64,000 nt of DNA, from the NCBI RefSeq assembly GCF_016612505.1, contig NZ_JAENRR010000024.1, positions 1 through 64,000 of the forward strand, read 5' to 3'. The notes beneath the pieces are model-generated. The model was given only the letters and a program-made list of their open reading frames with translations. It was not told the origin of the DNA and searched no databases. A program made the position numbers and the translations under genes. Of this stretch, positions 1 through 8,998 are shown piece after piece (the first letter of the stretch is position 1; the number at the start of each line of letters is the position of its first letter). This DNA comes from Carboxylicivirga marina (lineage in GTDB: Bacteria > Bacteroidota > Bacteroidia > Bacteroidales > Marinilabiliaceae).

Positions 1-136
1 GAATGCTTAAAAGCCATTAGTTATTCACATTTATTGTTGATAACTAATGACTTATGATGTTGTTAAGGATTAACTAATTAATGTTGTACAACATGAAATC
101 CTGATTTTGACTTACGCGAAGCCATTTTAAAAGCAC
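1..136. other. Non-coding edge downstream of the SusCD operon
   Basis: No open reading frame or structured element that I recognise lies here. It is AT-rich and lies beyond the terminator that closes the minus-strand operon, so it is spacer leading to whatever gene lies left of the window. Confidence 0.4.
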
Positions 137-160
137 AAAAAAAGGAGCCCGAAGGCTCCT
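137..160 (-). terminator. Intrinsic terminator of the sigma-FecR-SusC-SusD unit
   Basis: Read on the minus strand, a 7-bp stem (AGGAGCC pairing with GGCTCCT) closes a TTCG tetraloop and is followed at once by a run of seven T. It starts 28 bases past the susD stop codon, which is the expected place. Confidence 0.85.
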
Positions 161-188
161 ATATTTGTTTCGATATAATGAATGGCAT

Positions 189-2087
189 TTACTTGCTTAT
201 CCACATTTTAGTTGAGATGAAGTTATCACCAGCATTACCATATGCTTTTTGACGCTCCATAGCTTCATTAATATTAGTTGTGTTATTAATACGCTCGCGA
301 TCAGGGTAATCTAATCGACGAGGACGAACACCACCCGTTACACCACCATTATGATACGGCGTTGAGAAGAAGGCATCTGGTGTTTGCTCAACACCTGGTA
401 TAGCATCTTTAATGTCATCCCACTTATACTCTGGTAACTCAATATTAGTATCGTATGAAATTCCAGTTGGTGTAACTGCCAATTCAGTCCTGTTCCATAA
501 AGCAAAAGCTTCGTAGCCATTTAAAAATAATGACTTCCAACGTTCTAACTGAATAGTTTCCTCTGTTGCCACACCTAAATTAGCAATGTAATCCGCAGCC
601 ATATCTTCATATGCTCGTGTATCACCCGTTGTTTCTTCATACTTTTTAATATATGCTGATGGTGAGTTATTGTCGTATAAAGCAGGATATTTAGCAATAC
701 TCAACTCAACAGCCTTAGCTAAGTTGGTGGCAGCATTACCTGGCACAGCCCAACCCTTTGCAGCCGCTTCAGCTAAAATAAAATATGACTCATCGGCACC
801 ATAAACAATGGTTGGAGCCGTACGTGAACCTACTGTTTCAGGGTTTACAGCACATAATGTGCGGTATTGTGCATACTCAGCATCATAAGTGTAAGTATAA
901 AGAACATTATCACCATCCTTCACTTCTACTTCGTTACCCAGATTACCACCTGTCACAAACCAATCGGTGAATACATTTACGCCTTCCACCTTCATCAATC
1001 CACGAACTGAGAAAGACTCATCACCTCCACCTTTTTCAGGATTGAAAACAACAGGTTTCCAGGCTTCACCAGGCCGTGCTGCTTCTTCAAAAGGATTAAA
1101 ATGTGTTTGACCAGTCCATGCCTTAAAACCATCCTGGTTAATAACCTGGCAGGCTGTATAAAACAAACGTGGGTCTTCATTTTGCTGTGCCAAACGTAAA
1201 TACTCTTCACCTACAAAAGCATAAGCAAATCCACCAACCTGACCGTTAATAGCCGATCCAGAACCATTTTCATGAATACCCCATGGACCACCAACAGTTG
1301 AATGATTAACCATTGCCGAGTTATCATTTGTATAGTTAGTGATGAAACCAGCACTATGAGCAGCGGCTTCTTCAACTACTGTTTTTGCCCAAGCAGCATC
1401 TGCCGATGATGCACGCATACCAATACGTAATAAAACAGAGTTAGCTAATCGTGCCCATGCCTCTTTTTGCTCGGCAGCATCTAAATGACCAAATATAATG
1501 TCATAACGGCCACCAAACACTTCACCGTCATCAGATAATAATGTATTTCTGGCATCTTGCAATTTAGCTACCATCCCTTTGTACACATCTTCCTGACTGT
1601 CGTAAGCAGGATAAAATAAAAGATCATTGTAACCGGCACCAGCATCTGTATAAGGGATATCTCCATACATATCTGTTAAGCGCTGAAAACCTAATTGCAG
1701 CATGATGTTGGTTTGCGCAATTTTAACGGTATTAACGTCATCTGTATTATCTCCCTCCAGTGTACGAAGCATGTCGAATCCATCTTTCATAACATTGGTA
1801 TAAACAGCTGTCCATTTCGCCTCAGTGAAACCATCAGCCAAACCAAAAGCTTGTCCATTACGGTATCCACATTGAGTGATTCCTGCTATTGGACCTGTCA
1901 TGATTAAGTTGCCACGCCACTCTTCATGTCCGTTACCAGCATACATCAACTGTATTTTTCCAAATTGAAAACCTGGCTCTAACTCCTCAACCCTGTTCGG
2001 GTTGTCATTAATTGAATCGAAATCATCTGTACAGGCAGTTGTCATTAAAATACCTGCAATGAATAATAATATATTTAGCTTTTTCAT
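189..2087 (-). CDS. SusD/RagB-family outer-membrane nutrient-binding lipoprotein
   Basis: Surface lipoprotein that acts as a lid and ligand-capture subunit for the SusC transporter encoded just upstream. The N-terminus is a lipoprotein signal, with a hydrophobic stretch ending in TTAC and Cys19 as the predicted lipidated residue, followed by acidic residues typical of surface export. At 632 residues it fits the SusD-like family; the closing region GNAGDNFISTKMWISK is typical of the SusD-like_2 branch. Five bases separate it from susC, so the two are co-transcribed. The ligand cannot be read from sequence: no glycoside hydrolase or peptidase sits in the same operon. Family call is secure, substrate unknown. 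Confidence 0.9.
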   Translation of the reverse strand: MKKLNILLFIAGILMTTACTDDFDSINDNPNRVEELEPGFQFGKIQLMYAGNGHEEWRGNLIMTGPIAGITQCGYRNGQAFGLADGFTEAKWTAVYTNVMKDGFDMLRTLEGDNTDDVNTVKIAQTNIMLQLGFQRLTDMYGDIPYTDAGAGYNDLLFYPAYDSQEDVYKGMVAKLQDARNTLLSDDGEVFGGRYDIIFGHLDAAEQKEAWARLANSVLLRIGMRASSADAAWAKTVVEEAAAHSAGFITNYTNDNSAMVNHSTVGGPWGIHENGSGSAINGQVGGFAYAFVGEEYLRLAQQNEDPRLFYTACQVINQDGFKAWTGQTHFNPFEEAARPGEAWKPVVFNPEKGGGDESFSVRGLMKVEGVNVFTDWFVTGGNLGNEVEVKDGDNVLYTYTYDAEYAQYRTLCAVNPETVGSRTAPTIVYGADESYFILAEAAAKGWAVPGNAATNLAKAVELSIAKYPALYDNNSPSAYIKKYEETTGDTRAYEDMAADYIANLGVATEETIQLERWKSLFLNGYEAFALWNRTELAVTPTGISYDTNIELPEYKWDDIKDAIPGVEQTPDAFFSTPYHNGGVTGGVRPRRLDYPDRERINNTTNINEAMERQKAYGNAGDNFISTKMWISK

Positions 2088-2092
2088 GCTTA

Positions 2093-5000
2093 TTAAAATT
2101 TCAGATTTAAGTTGAAACCAAAGCTAGCTGGTAAGGCCATGTTACCATACTCAATACCTTGTCCTCCATTGCTAATTGAGAAAGTTGACTGAGGATCGAT
2201 ATTATCTGTTGAACGGTATAAGTAACCTAAGTTCTTACCGAATATACCAATACTAGCGCTCTTAAAATATTTAGAATCTTTAAACAAGTGACCTGGCAAA
2301 CGGTAGGCTACGCTTAATTCGCGCAGAGATACATACGATGCATCGTAAACAAACATGTCATCGATACTGGCCAATGCACCATAATAATCTTCAGGACGAG
2401 CAGTAGTACCCTGACCTTCTAATTCAGCCGGGAACCATTCCTGACCAGCTACATAATCTTCTCTTCCTATAGTTGCTTCGTGCTTACCTAATGAATAAGC
2501 CGATGCTTCGGTAGCTGAGTACACCTCTCCACCAAACTTAGAATCAAGTAATAAGTTCAATGTGAAACTTTTGTAGTTGAATATATTGCTCCATCCTAAC
2601 ATAACCGGATGATAAGCACAACCTAAGGCAGAATAATCATTGGTAGCTTGTGGTAAACCATTATCACTTAAAACGATTTTACCTTCATCATCACGCACCA
2701 TGGTTCTTCCCATAATGGTTCCGTACTCTTCACCCACTGCAGCAATCACATTTACACCGGCGCCACTCATCAGGTTTAGCTGTGTTACACCATCAGCCAA
2801 TTCTTTTACCTCATTAATGTTGTAAGAGAAATTAAACGATGTGTTCCAAGAGAAATTTGCACTACGATAAGGTGTAGCATATAATACCACTTCCCATCCT
2901 TTATTCTGAATAGAACCTGAGTTAACGATAGCCCTGTTATAGCCTGAAGTATTTGAAATATCAATTGGCATAATCTGATCTTCGGCAGTCGAGTTGTAAT
3001 AGGTAACATCTAAGCCTAAACGATTATTTAGGAATTTCAAGTCAGCTCCTACTTCATAGGATGTCATGATAGATGGCTTTAAAGCGGCATTAGGTACCAC
3101 ATCGCCATCAGTACCTCCAACAACAATATTACCACCCCAACCTGGATGTGCATTATCATCTAACTTATATTGTAGAGCCAATTGGTATGGGTCTGTATCC
3201 GAACCAACCTGTGCAACCGAGGCTCTTACTTTAGCAAAAGTCATCCATTGTGGTAAATCAACCACTTCAGATACAATAAATGAAGTACTTACGGATGGAT
3301 AAAAATAAGAGTTGTTATTTGACGGCAAAGTTGAAGACCAGTCATTACGCGCTGATAAATCGACATACAACATGCTGGCGTAACGCAATTGAGCAGTACT
3401 ATATACTGAGTTGATGCGCTTACGGCTATAACCAATCTGCTGTGTATTATTTGACCCAAAACCCGGACGTTGTAAGCCTGGATCTGAGAAACTATCAGAG
3501 AAAATGGCTAAGCTTTCGTACTCTCTGTCCATACGAGAGGCACCAGCATTAACAGTAATGCCAAACTTATCATTAAAGTTTCGATCGTAATTTAATATAA
3601 AATCGTAGTTTGACTCTACCTCGTCAGCCTTCATCATATTAGCACGACCACCTTCGTAATAAGGCGTACCAATTGGATAGATAGATTCGTTGGCAAAGAA
3701 TGTCATATCGCTACCTGCACGCACCTGAGCATTTAAATGGTCAGTAATATGAAGCTTGGCATTAACCAATGACATTACACGCTTTTTGCGGTAGTTGTGC
3801 TTGATTTCGTTGGTTGTCCAGTAGATGTTGCTGTTACCATTAACACCTAAGCCAACAGGCATTCCTGTAACCGAATCTTTGTAATCTTTTAAATCATCCA
3901 ACGACACATTGTTTGGTACACCTAACAACTGCGATGTTGGGTTAAAAGGTGTTGCTCCCATCATCGCATTTTGCGAATCTTCATCAGTGTAAGCGATTTT
4001 AGCATTAATTTCTAAACGGTCATTAAATGTCTTAGTTCCACCTGACACGTTAAAAGTATTACGATCATATGATGTTCCAGGAACCAAACCATTATTGGTC
4101 GTATTGGAGTATGATAAACGTAAATTGGCATCTTCAGTATTGTGATTAACAGCCACAGAGTTCGTCCATGTCATACCGGTATCGAAGAAATCACGTTCGT
4201 TATCGTGGAAAACATAGTCACGCTGGTCGCCACGGTAATTAACATAGCTGGCAACATCATTATACTTTGCACCCCACATTGAAGTCTGGTCGCGACCTGC
4301 ATCGATGCTTTGAGGAGCCTGGCCGTTGATGCCCTGTCCGTAAACTTCTTGCCAATTCGAATAAATTCGAGCACGGTCGAAAGTCATGTTTGAATTAAAG
4401 TCAACACTTGTTCCCTTGTCGCCTTTACCTGTTTTAGTTGTTACCAAAACAACCCCGTTAATAGCACGAGAACCATATAAAGCAGTTGCAGCAGGACCTT
4501 TCAACACTGAAATATTTTCGATATCATCGGCCGCAATACCTGATAAACCATTACCAGAATCGATACCACCGTTATCTGAATCATCAGCATTTGAAAACTG
4601 TGTATTTGAAATTGGTACTCCATCAACTACATAAAGTGGCTCGTTTGAACCAGACAGAACAGCTGCACCACGAATAATTACAGACGAGGAACCACCAGCA
4701 CCCTGTGACGACGTATTAATTTGAACACCAGCCATGCGACCAGAAAGTGCTCCCATTGGGTTGGCATCTTTCATGTTTTCAAAAGCCTCTTCACCAACAT
4801 CAACTGCTGAATAACCAAGTGCTTTCTTTTCGCGTTTGATACCAAGAGCAGTTACGACGACTTCATCAACATTCATGACATCTTCCTGCATCGTAACATT
4901 ATATGATACTCCTGAGGCGATAGTAATTTCTTGCGTAGCAAAACCGATGAAGGAGTATACGATAACACCATTAGCCGGTGCTTCAAACGTGAATTGACCA

Positions 5001-5491
5001 TCTAAATTAGTGATGGTACCGGTAGTTGTTCCTTTAACCGAAACATTTACACCGGGTATTCCCATTCCGAACTGATCTACTACTGTACCTGTAATCTGAA
5101 CTTTATCCTCCTGCGTATTAGCAACAGTCTCTGGCTCATCTGCTACAATAACAACCTGATTGTCGTATACTTTGAAATCCGCATCTTCAAGTACTTCATT
5201 CAATACATTTTCAACACTTTCATTGCTAACATTAACCGAAACCAATTGACTAACATCAACCAATGCTTCATTGTAAACAAACACCATGTTACTTTGCTCT
5301 TCAATAGCAATTAGAAGCTCATGAAGCGTTACATCCTTAAAATTTAGATTTACCTTTTGTTCTTTCAATCGGCTCGATGCCACAACATCGTTCGAACCCA
5401 AAATCATAATAAGGCAGGTTAAAACACCTGCTTTAAGCAAATTTCTGGTTCTTTCCGAGAAGAAGGATTTCCATTTCCCAGTGAAATTCAT
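2093..5491 (-). CDS. SusC/RagA-family TonB-dependent transporter with signalling domain
   Basis: Outer-membrane TonB-dependent receptor of 1132 residues that imports a ligand together with the SusD lipoprotein. After an N-terminal signal region (about 1-40) comes an STN (secretin/TonB short N-terminal) domain at roughly 47-118, then a carboxypeptidase-regulatory-like beta domain at 131-190, then a TonB-box-like DEVVVTALG segment, the plug (about 220-335) and a 22-strand-type barrel ending in phenylalanine. The STN domain is the piece that contacts FecR-type anti-sigma factors in trans-envelope signalling, and a FecR gene and ECF sigma gene lie directly upstream on the same strand. Imports probably induce their own operon. 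Substrate is not predictable. Confidence 0.95.
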   Translation of the reverse strand: MNFTGKWKSFFSERTRNLLKAGVLTCLIMILGSNDVVASSRLKEQKVNLNFKDVTLHELLIAIEEQSNMVFVYNEALVDVSQLVSVNVSNESVENVLNEVLEDADFKVYDNQVVIVADEPETVANTQEDKVQITGTVVDQFGMGIPGVNVSVKGTTTGTITNLDGQFTFEAPANGVIVYSFIGFATQEITIASGVSYNVTMQEDVMNVDEVVVTALGIKREKKALGYSAVDVGEEAFENMKDANPMGALSGRMAGVQINTSSQGAGGSSSVIIRGAAVLSGSNEPLYVVDGVPISNTQFSNADDSDNGGIDSGNGLSGIAADDIENISVLKGPAATALYGSRAINGVVLVTTKTGKGDKGTSVDFNSNMTFDRARIYSNWQEVYGQGINGQAPQSIDAGRDQTSMWGAKYNDVASYVNYRGDQRDYVFHDNERDFFDTGMTWTNSVAVNHNTEDANLRLSYSNTTNNGLVPGTSYDRNTFNVSGGTKTFNDRLEINAKIAYTDEDSQNAMMGATPFNPTSQLLGVPNNVSLDDLKDYKDSVTGMPVGLGVNGNSNIYWTTNEIKHNYRKKRVMSLVNAKLHITDHLNAQVRAGSDMTFFANESIYPIGTPYYEGGRANMMKADEVESNYDFILNYDRNFNDKFGITVNAGASRMDREYESLAIFSDSFSDPGLQRPGFGSNNTQQIGYSRKRINSVYSTAQLRYASMLYVDLSARNDWSSTLPSNNNSYFYPSVSTSFIVSEVVDLPQWMTFAKVRASVAQVGSDTDPYQLALQYKLDDNAHPGWGGNIVVGGTDGDVVPNAALKPSIMTSYEVGADLKFLNNRLGLDVTYYNSTAEDQIMPIDISNTSGYNRAIVNSGSIQNKGWEVVLYATPYRSANFSWNTSFNFSYNINEVKELADGVTQLNLMSGAGVNVIAAVGEEYGTIMGRTMVRDDEGKIVLSDNGLPQATNDYSALGCAYHPVMLGWSNIFNYKSFTLNLLLDSKFGGEVYSATEASAYSLGKHEATIGREDYVAGQEWFPAELEGQGTTARPEDYYGALASIDDMFVYDASYVSLRELSVAYRLPGHLFKDSKYFKSASIGIFGKNLGYLYRSTDNIDPQSTFSISNGGQGIEYGNMALPASFGFNLNLKF

Positions 5492-5530
5492 AAATTAGTA
5501 ATTTAATTAAGTGATTAAAAAAAAGATTTG

Positions 5531-5561
5531 AAGGGTGTGTTTTTTGACGGAGCGCACCCTT
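5531..5561 (-). terminator. Possible weak attenuator/terminator between fecR and susC
   Basis: A 7-bp inverted repeat (AAGGGTG and CACCCTT) with a 17-base loop lies in the 78-base gap between fecR and susC. On the minus strand a T-rich stretch follows only after a few bases, so termination would be partial at best. It could set the ratio of regulator to transporter transcripts. Confidence 0.35.
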
Positions 5562-5569
5562 TTTTACTT

Positions 5570-6745
5570 TTATTCCTGTTTATAAAAACTGACTTGATTA
5601 TTCTCAATACGATAGCCCATTCCCGATAAATCACACAAAGCTTTACAAACCCGCTCGGCATCAGTATCGAGCATTAGCTTTCCGCTTAGTTGAATATGCA
5701 TTTCCAATAGCTCGTTGCTAATTGTAATATCACAATTATAATAGTGTTCTATTTGGTAAATTAAAGTCCGAAGATTATTCTTCTCAAGTGTTAAAAAACC
5801 ATTCTTCCAGGAGGTATATATAGACGTATTTACCTGCTGTATAATTATTTGCCCTTCATTATTTGCAAACGAACATTTTTCACCTGGCTTAAGGATGATA
5901 CTTTCCTTATTGAATAAAGCATTTTCATCCACTTTCAACGAACCATCAACAAGCACAGCCGAATGTATTGGGCTATGATCGTAAGAACGGATATTAAATG
6001 AGGTACCTAACACCGTGTAAGTTAGCTTATCAGTTAATACTCTGAATGGCTGAGATTCACTATGTGTTACTTCAAAAAAGCCCTCACCAAGTAGCATAAC
6101 ATCTCTGTGGTCTTTGTTGTTAAAATGATTAGGAAACACCAACTGACTACCTGCATTTAACCATACTTTTGTGCCGTCAGCAAGTATTAATTTAGCTGTT
6201 TTACCATAAGGCACTTGAATTTGATTAAGTTGACTCTGAGCCGCTGTCTCCCCCTTTGTTTTAACGATTTGATTCTTTTCAACAATAAATTGTTCGCCAT
6301 CCTTATCGGCTTCAACGGTAGCATGCTGTTCATTTAAAGTGAATTGTTGACCATCAGCCAAGTTTAACACAGTGTTATCACCTTCTGGCTCATTAGTACT
6401 TAGCATCGATGAATATTTGTTATTAGCAGCACTAAAGATCTGCATTGTCACAACCATAACAATGGCAATAGAGGCCGCGACAGAAGCAAATCCCAATAAT
6501 CGGCGCGACTTAAAACTTGCCTTATTATTTAGTTCAAACTTATTAGCAAATCGCTCCCATTCATCATTAACATCCATCTCCGCTTGCTTTTCAATGTCTG
6601 ACTTTAATTTTTCAAACAAAGCCTTATTGCCATGGTCTGCTTTTAACCAGTCACCCAATTCAGCAATTTCATTAACTGAAGCTGCTCCGTATACATAGCG
6701 CTTGACAAGTCCTTTGATGTATTGATTTGTTTCTTTCATCTTCAT
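5570..6745 (-). CDS. FecR-family anti-sigma factor
   Basis: Inner-membrane anti-sigma regulator that holds the neighbouring ECF sigma factor inactive until the SusC receptor signals ligand binding. A cytoplasmic N-terminal part (about 1-80) precedes one membrane segment near residues 85-105 (SVAASIAIVMVVTMQIF), then the periplasmic FecR domain (about 175-275) with the PYGKTAKLILADGTKVWLN core, and a C-terminal DUF4974 domain (from about 310). I place the start at the ATG at 6745 because the longer frame opens with TTG and has no better upstream signal; 6739 is also possible. Length is normal for Bacteroidota FecR proteins. It lies 80 bases downstream of the sigma gene. Confidence 0.92.
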   Translation of the reverse strand: MKMKETNQYIKGLVKRYVYGAASVNEIAELGDWLKADHGNKALFEKLKSDIEKQAEMDVNDEWERFANKFELNNKASFKSRRLLGFASVAASIAIVMVVTMQIFSAANNKYSSMLSTNEPEGDNTVLNLADGQQFTLNEQHATVEADKDGEQFIVEKNQIVKTKGETAAQSQLNQIQVPYGKTAKLILADGTKVWLNAGSQLVFPNHFNNKDHRDVMLLGEGFFEVTHSESQPFRVLTDKLTYTVLGTSFNIRSYDHSPIHSAVLVDGSLKVDENALFNKESIILKPGEKCSFANNEGQIIIQQVNTSIYTSWKNGFLTLEKNNLRTLIYQIEHYYNCDITISNELLEMHIQLSGKLMLDTDAERVCKALCDLSGMGYRIENNQVSFYKQE

Positions 6746-6825
6746 CTCTTCCACTTCTACTACAATCAACTTTTAATACCCCCACCCTTTTTCAATAAAA
6801 AAATTACTTTTTTTACTCAAATGAA

Positions 6826-7413
6826 TTAGGGCAACAGTGTTAAAATAAAGATGGCGGTTTTCAGATGCTTAAGTTTTGCACGCAAGGCTTTATTTGCCAT
6901 GGTAATATGTCGCTCAACTCCTTTTGTAGTAATGTCTAATTGTTGAGCTATTTCGTTATGCGTTTGTCCTTCTATTTTTGATAATTTATATACCTCTTTA
7001 CGTTTTTGAGGCAGTTCATCAATGGCTTTTGATATTTGGGAGTACACATAAAAGGTATCGGAATCAGATGTCTCCAAATTAAAATCCTCCCGATACACCG
7101 TATCAATCGAATCATAATTTTTGGCAAACTCGATGAACTTATCCTTTACCTTACTATGTTTAATGGCATTCAGGCATTGATTTCGAATGGCTCGATACAG
7201 TAGGCCACCGATTGATTGTTCAACATTAATAGAAGCACGTTTATTCCACAAGTTTATAAATGCATCCTGAACAACATCTTCAGCTTCATCAGATTGACTG
7301 AGAAACAATGTTGCATAATTATGAAGACGCTTATAATTTGTTTTATAAAAATCCTGAAATACTTCAAGATTTCCACATTTTATTTTTTGGGCAATCACGC
7401 TTTCGGGCACCAT
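6826..7413 (-). CDS. RNA polymerase ECF sigma-70 factor
   Basis: Extracytoplasmic-function sigma factor of 195 residues. Region 2 is at about 25-95 (the DEAEDVVQDAFINLWNKR stretch is the region 2.2-2.4 signature) and region 4 at about 130-185, with the helix-turn-helix around the KIEGQTHNEIAQQLDI segment. It is the Bacteroidota family-1 type that pairs with FecR. First gene of the sigma-FecR-SusC-SusD array, so it probably drives the susCD promoter once released by FecR. The upstream region carries two copies of a 9-base repeat (see 7497-7525). Confidence 0.95.
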   Translation of the reverse strand: MVPESVIAQKIKCGNLEVFQDFYKTNYKRLHNYATLFLSQSDEAEDVVQDAFINLWNKRASINVEQSIGGLLYRAIRNQCLNAIKHSKVKDKFIEFAKNYDSIDTVYREDFNLETSDSDTFYVYSQISKAIDELPQKRKEVYKLSKIEGQTHNEIAQQLDITTKGVERHITMANKALRAKLKHLKTAIFILTLLP

Positions 7414-7805
7414 ACAACTTAGGATTAAAGATGTAATTGTTAGCTGTGTTTTTCAATGATGGTGAAAGTAGATTTTACTGCTTGGCTGCACAATGGACAA
7501 ATGTTCAGCTAGGTATACAAATGTTACCACTCCTCATACTCAACTAAAATACTGACACTTACAAACCACTCCGTGCAGGACAATTATCATTTTTTAACTT
7601 TTTTGAGAATGATTAAAACCGTTTACTATTCAAAATCACCCTTTAATCCGATCCGCTTATGAAGTCACGTTGATTATACAATGGCATTTACCATTGTAGT
7701 TTTTAAATTACGCTTAAAGCATATATTAAAATACAATTGGTTTAACATCAGTAAAAGTATAATAAAAGCCTGGTACCTTTTCTATTGCCGGTTTTGTAAC
7801 AGCAC
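7414..7805. other. Intergenic region upstream of the ECF sigma gene
   Basis: About 390 bases without a supportable gene on either strand. It must hold the promoter of the sigma gene, which reads leftwards. The only clear sequence structure I see is the direct repeat at 7497-7525. No perfect TAnnTTTG octamer faces the sigma gene here. Confidence 0.5.
7497..7525 (-). repeat. Pair of 9-base direct repeats upstream of sigma gene
   Basis: ACAAATGTT occurs at 7497-7505 and again at 7517-7525, 20 bases apart start to start, about two turns of the helix. On the coding (minus) strand this reads AACATTTGT twice, each one mismatch from the TAnnTTTG promoter octamer. They may be regulator half-sites or overlapping promoter elements; function is inference. 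Confidence 0.45.
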
Positions 7806-7831
7806 AAAAAAGCCCCTCTGTTGAGAGGGGC
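7806..7831 (-). terminator. Intrinsic terminator after pdxA
   Basis: On the minus strand GCCCCTCT and AGAGGGGC form an 8-bp stem around a 4-base loop, followed by six T. It lies about 30 bases past the pdxA stop codon and closes the long 7.8-16.9 kb operon array. Confidence 0.9.
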
Positions 7832-7862
7832 AATATCTAATTAACAAACATATTCAAGCAAT

Positions 7863-8927
7863 CTAATCTTTTTGTTCCAGTTCATTTATATCGTATGATT
7901 TCAATGGATTCTTCGACAAATTAATATTCATCTTACGATTACGACAAACATCAACGGCCAGATAAACAGCCTCTTTAAATGAATCGGCATTAGCCTTATC
8001 TTGCCCTGCAATTTCAAAAGCAGTTCCATGATCGGGCGATGTACGAATAAAAGGTAAACCTGCCGTAAAATTAACGCCTTTAGAAAAGGTTAATGTTTTA
8101 AATGGTGCTAATCCCTGGTCGTGATACATGGCCAAAATAGCATCGAAGTTTTTAAATTGCTCACTCCCGAATAAACCATCAGCAGGATAAGGTCCTAAGG
8201 CCATTATACCTTCTTCTTTGGCTTTACTCAGTGTTGGAATAATTATATCCTTCTCTTCTGAGCCAATCACGCCACCATCACCGGCATGTGGATTAAGTCC
8301 CAGTACTGCAATTCGTGGTTTACGAATAGAAAAATCCTGCTGCAAACTATGATTTAGTGCACGAAGCTTTTTCATGATGCTTTCTTCGGTAATTTTCGAA
8401 ACCACATCTTTCATTGGAACATGCCCCGCAACAACACCAACTTTCATATGATCAGATACCATTAACATCAATGCTTCACCTTCTCCAGCAGCCTGATGTA
8501 AGTATTCGGTATGACCCGGAAAGCTAAATGTCTCTGACTGAATATTCTCCTTATTGATTGGAGCAGTAACCAGTACATCTATTCTTCCTTCTTTTAAATC
8601 CTTAACTGCCATTTCTAAGGCCTTAAATGCTGAGTCTCCGCCAATACTTGTTGATTTGCCTAACTCCACACGGATATTATCATCCAGACAGTTAATTATA
8701 TTGACACGTTTAGTATGTGCATCCTTCACACTGTTGATGCTATTTAAACTAAAGTTGCCAATATTAAGCGCTTTTCGGTGATAAGCTGCCACCTTTGATG
8801 AACCATAAATAATTGGCACAAATGATTCAAAAATACGGGCATCGGCCAATGTTTTAAAAATAACCTCGTAACCAATACCGTTAATATCACCGTGGGTGAT
8901 TCCCACTTTTATTTTTTCTTCGCTCAT
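7863..8927 (-). CDS. pdxA: 4-hydroxythreonine-4-phosphate dehydrogenase
   Basis: NAD-dependent, metal-requiring oxidation of 4-phosphohydroxy-L-threonine in the DXP-dependent pyridoxal 5'-phosphate pathway; the product is condensed with deoxyxylulose phosphate by PdxJ. Hallmarks visible are the N-terminal GITHGDINGIGYEVI, the PGHTE metal-site histidine segment, AMYHDQG and the C-terminal TSPDHGTAFEIAG. At 354 residues it has family length. It is last in a run of minus-strand genes, 71 bases after the leucyl aminopeptidase gene, and is followed by a terminator. Cytoplasmic. Confidence 0.96.
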   Translation of the reverse strand: MSEEKIKVGITHGDINGIGYEVIFKTLADARIFESFVPIIYGSSKVAAYHRKALNIGNFSLNSINSVKDAHTKRVNIINCLDDNIRVELGKSTSIGGDSAFKALEMAVKDLKEGRIDVLVTAPINKENIQSETFSFPGHTEYLHQAAGEGEALMLMVSDHMKVGVVAGHVPMKDVVSKITEESIMKKLRALNHSLQQDFSIRKPRIAVLGLNPHAGDGGVIGSEEKDIIIPTLSKAKEEGIMALGPYPADGLFGSEQFKNFDAILAMYHDQGLAPFKTLTFSKGVNFTAGLPFIRTSPDHGTAFEIAGQDKANADSFKEAVYLAVDVCRNRKMNINLSKNPLKSYDINELEQKD

Positions 8928-8998
8928 AAGCTCATTTTTTCTGACTACACAAAGTGTAAATCAGTATTTGTGCACTAAAATTAATATAAATTACCAAA

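Noticed and set aside
6372-6698. 108-codon plus-strand frame
   Set aside because: Opposite-strand shadow of the fecR gene.
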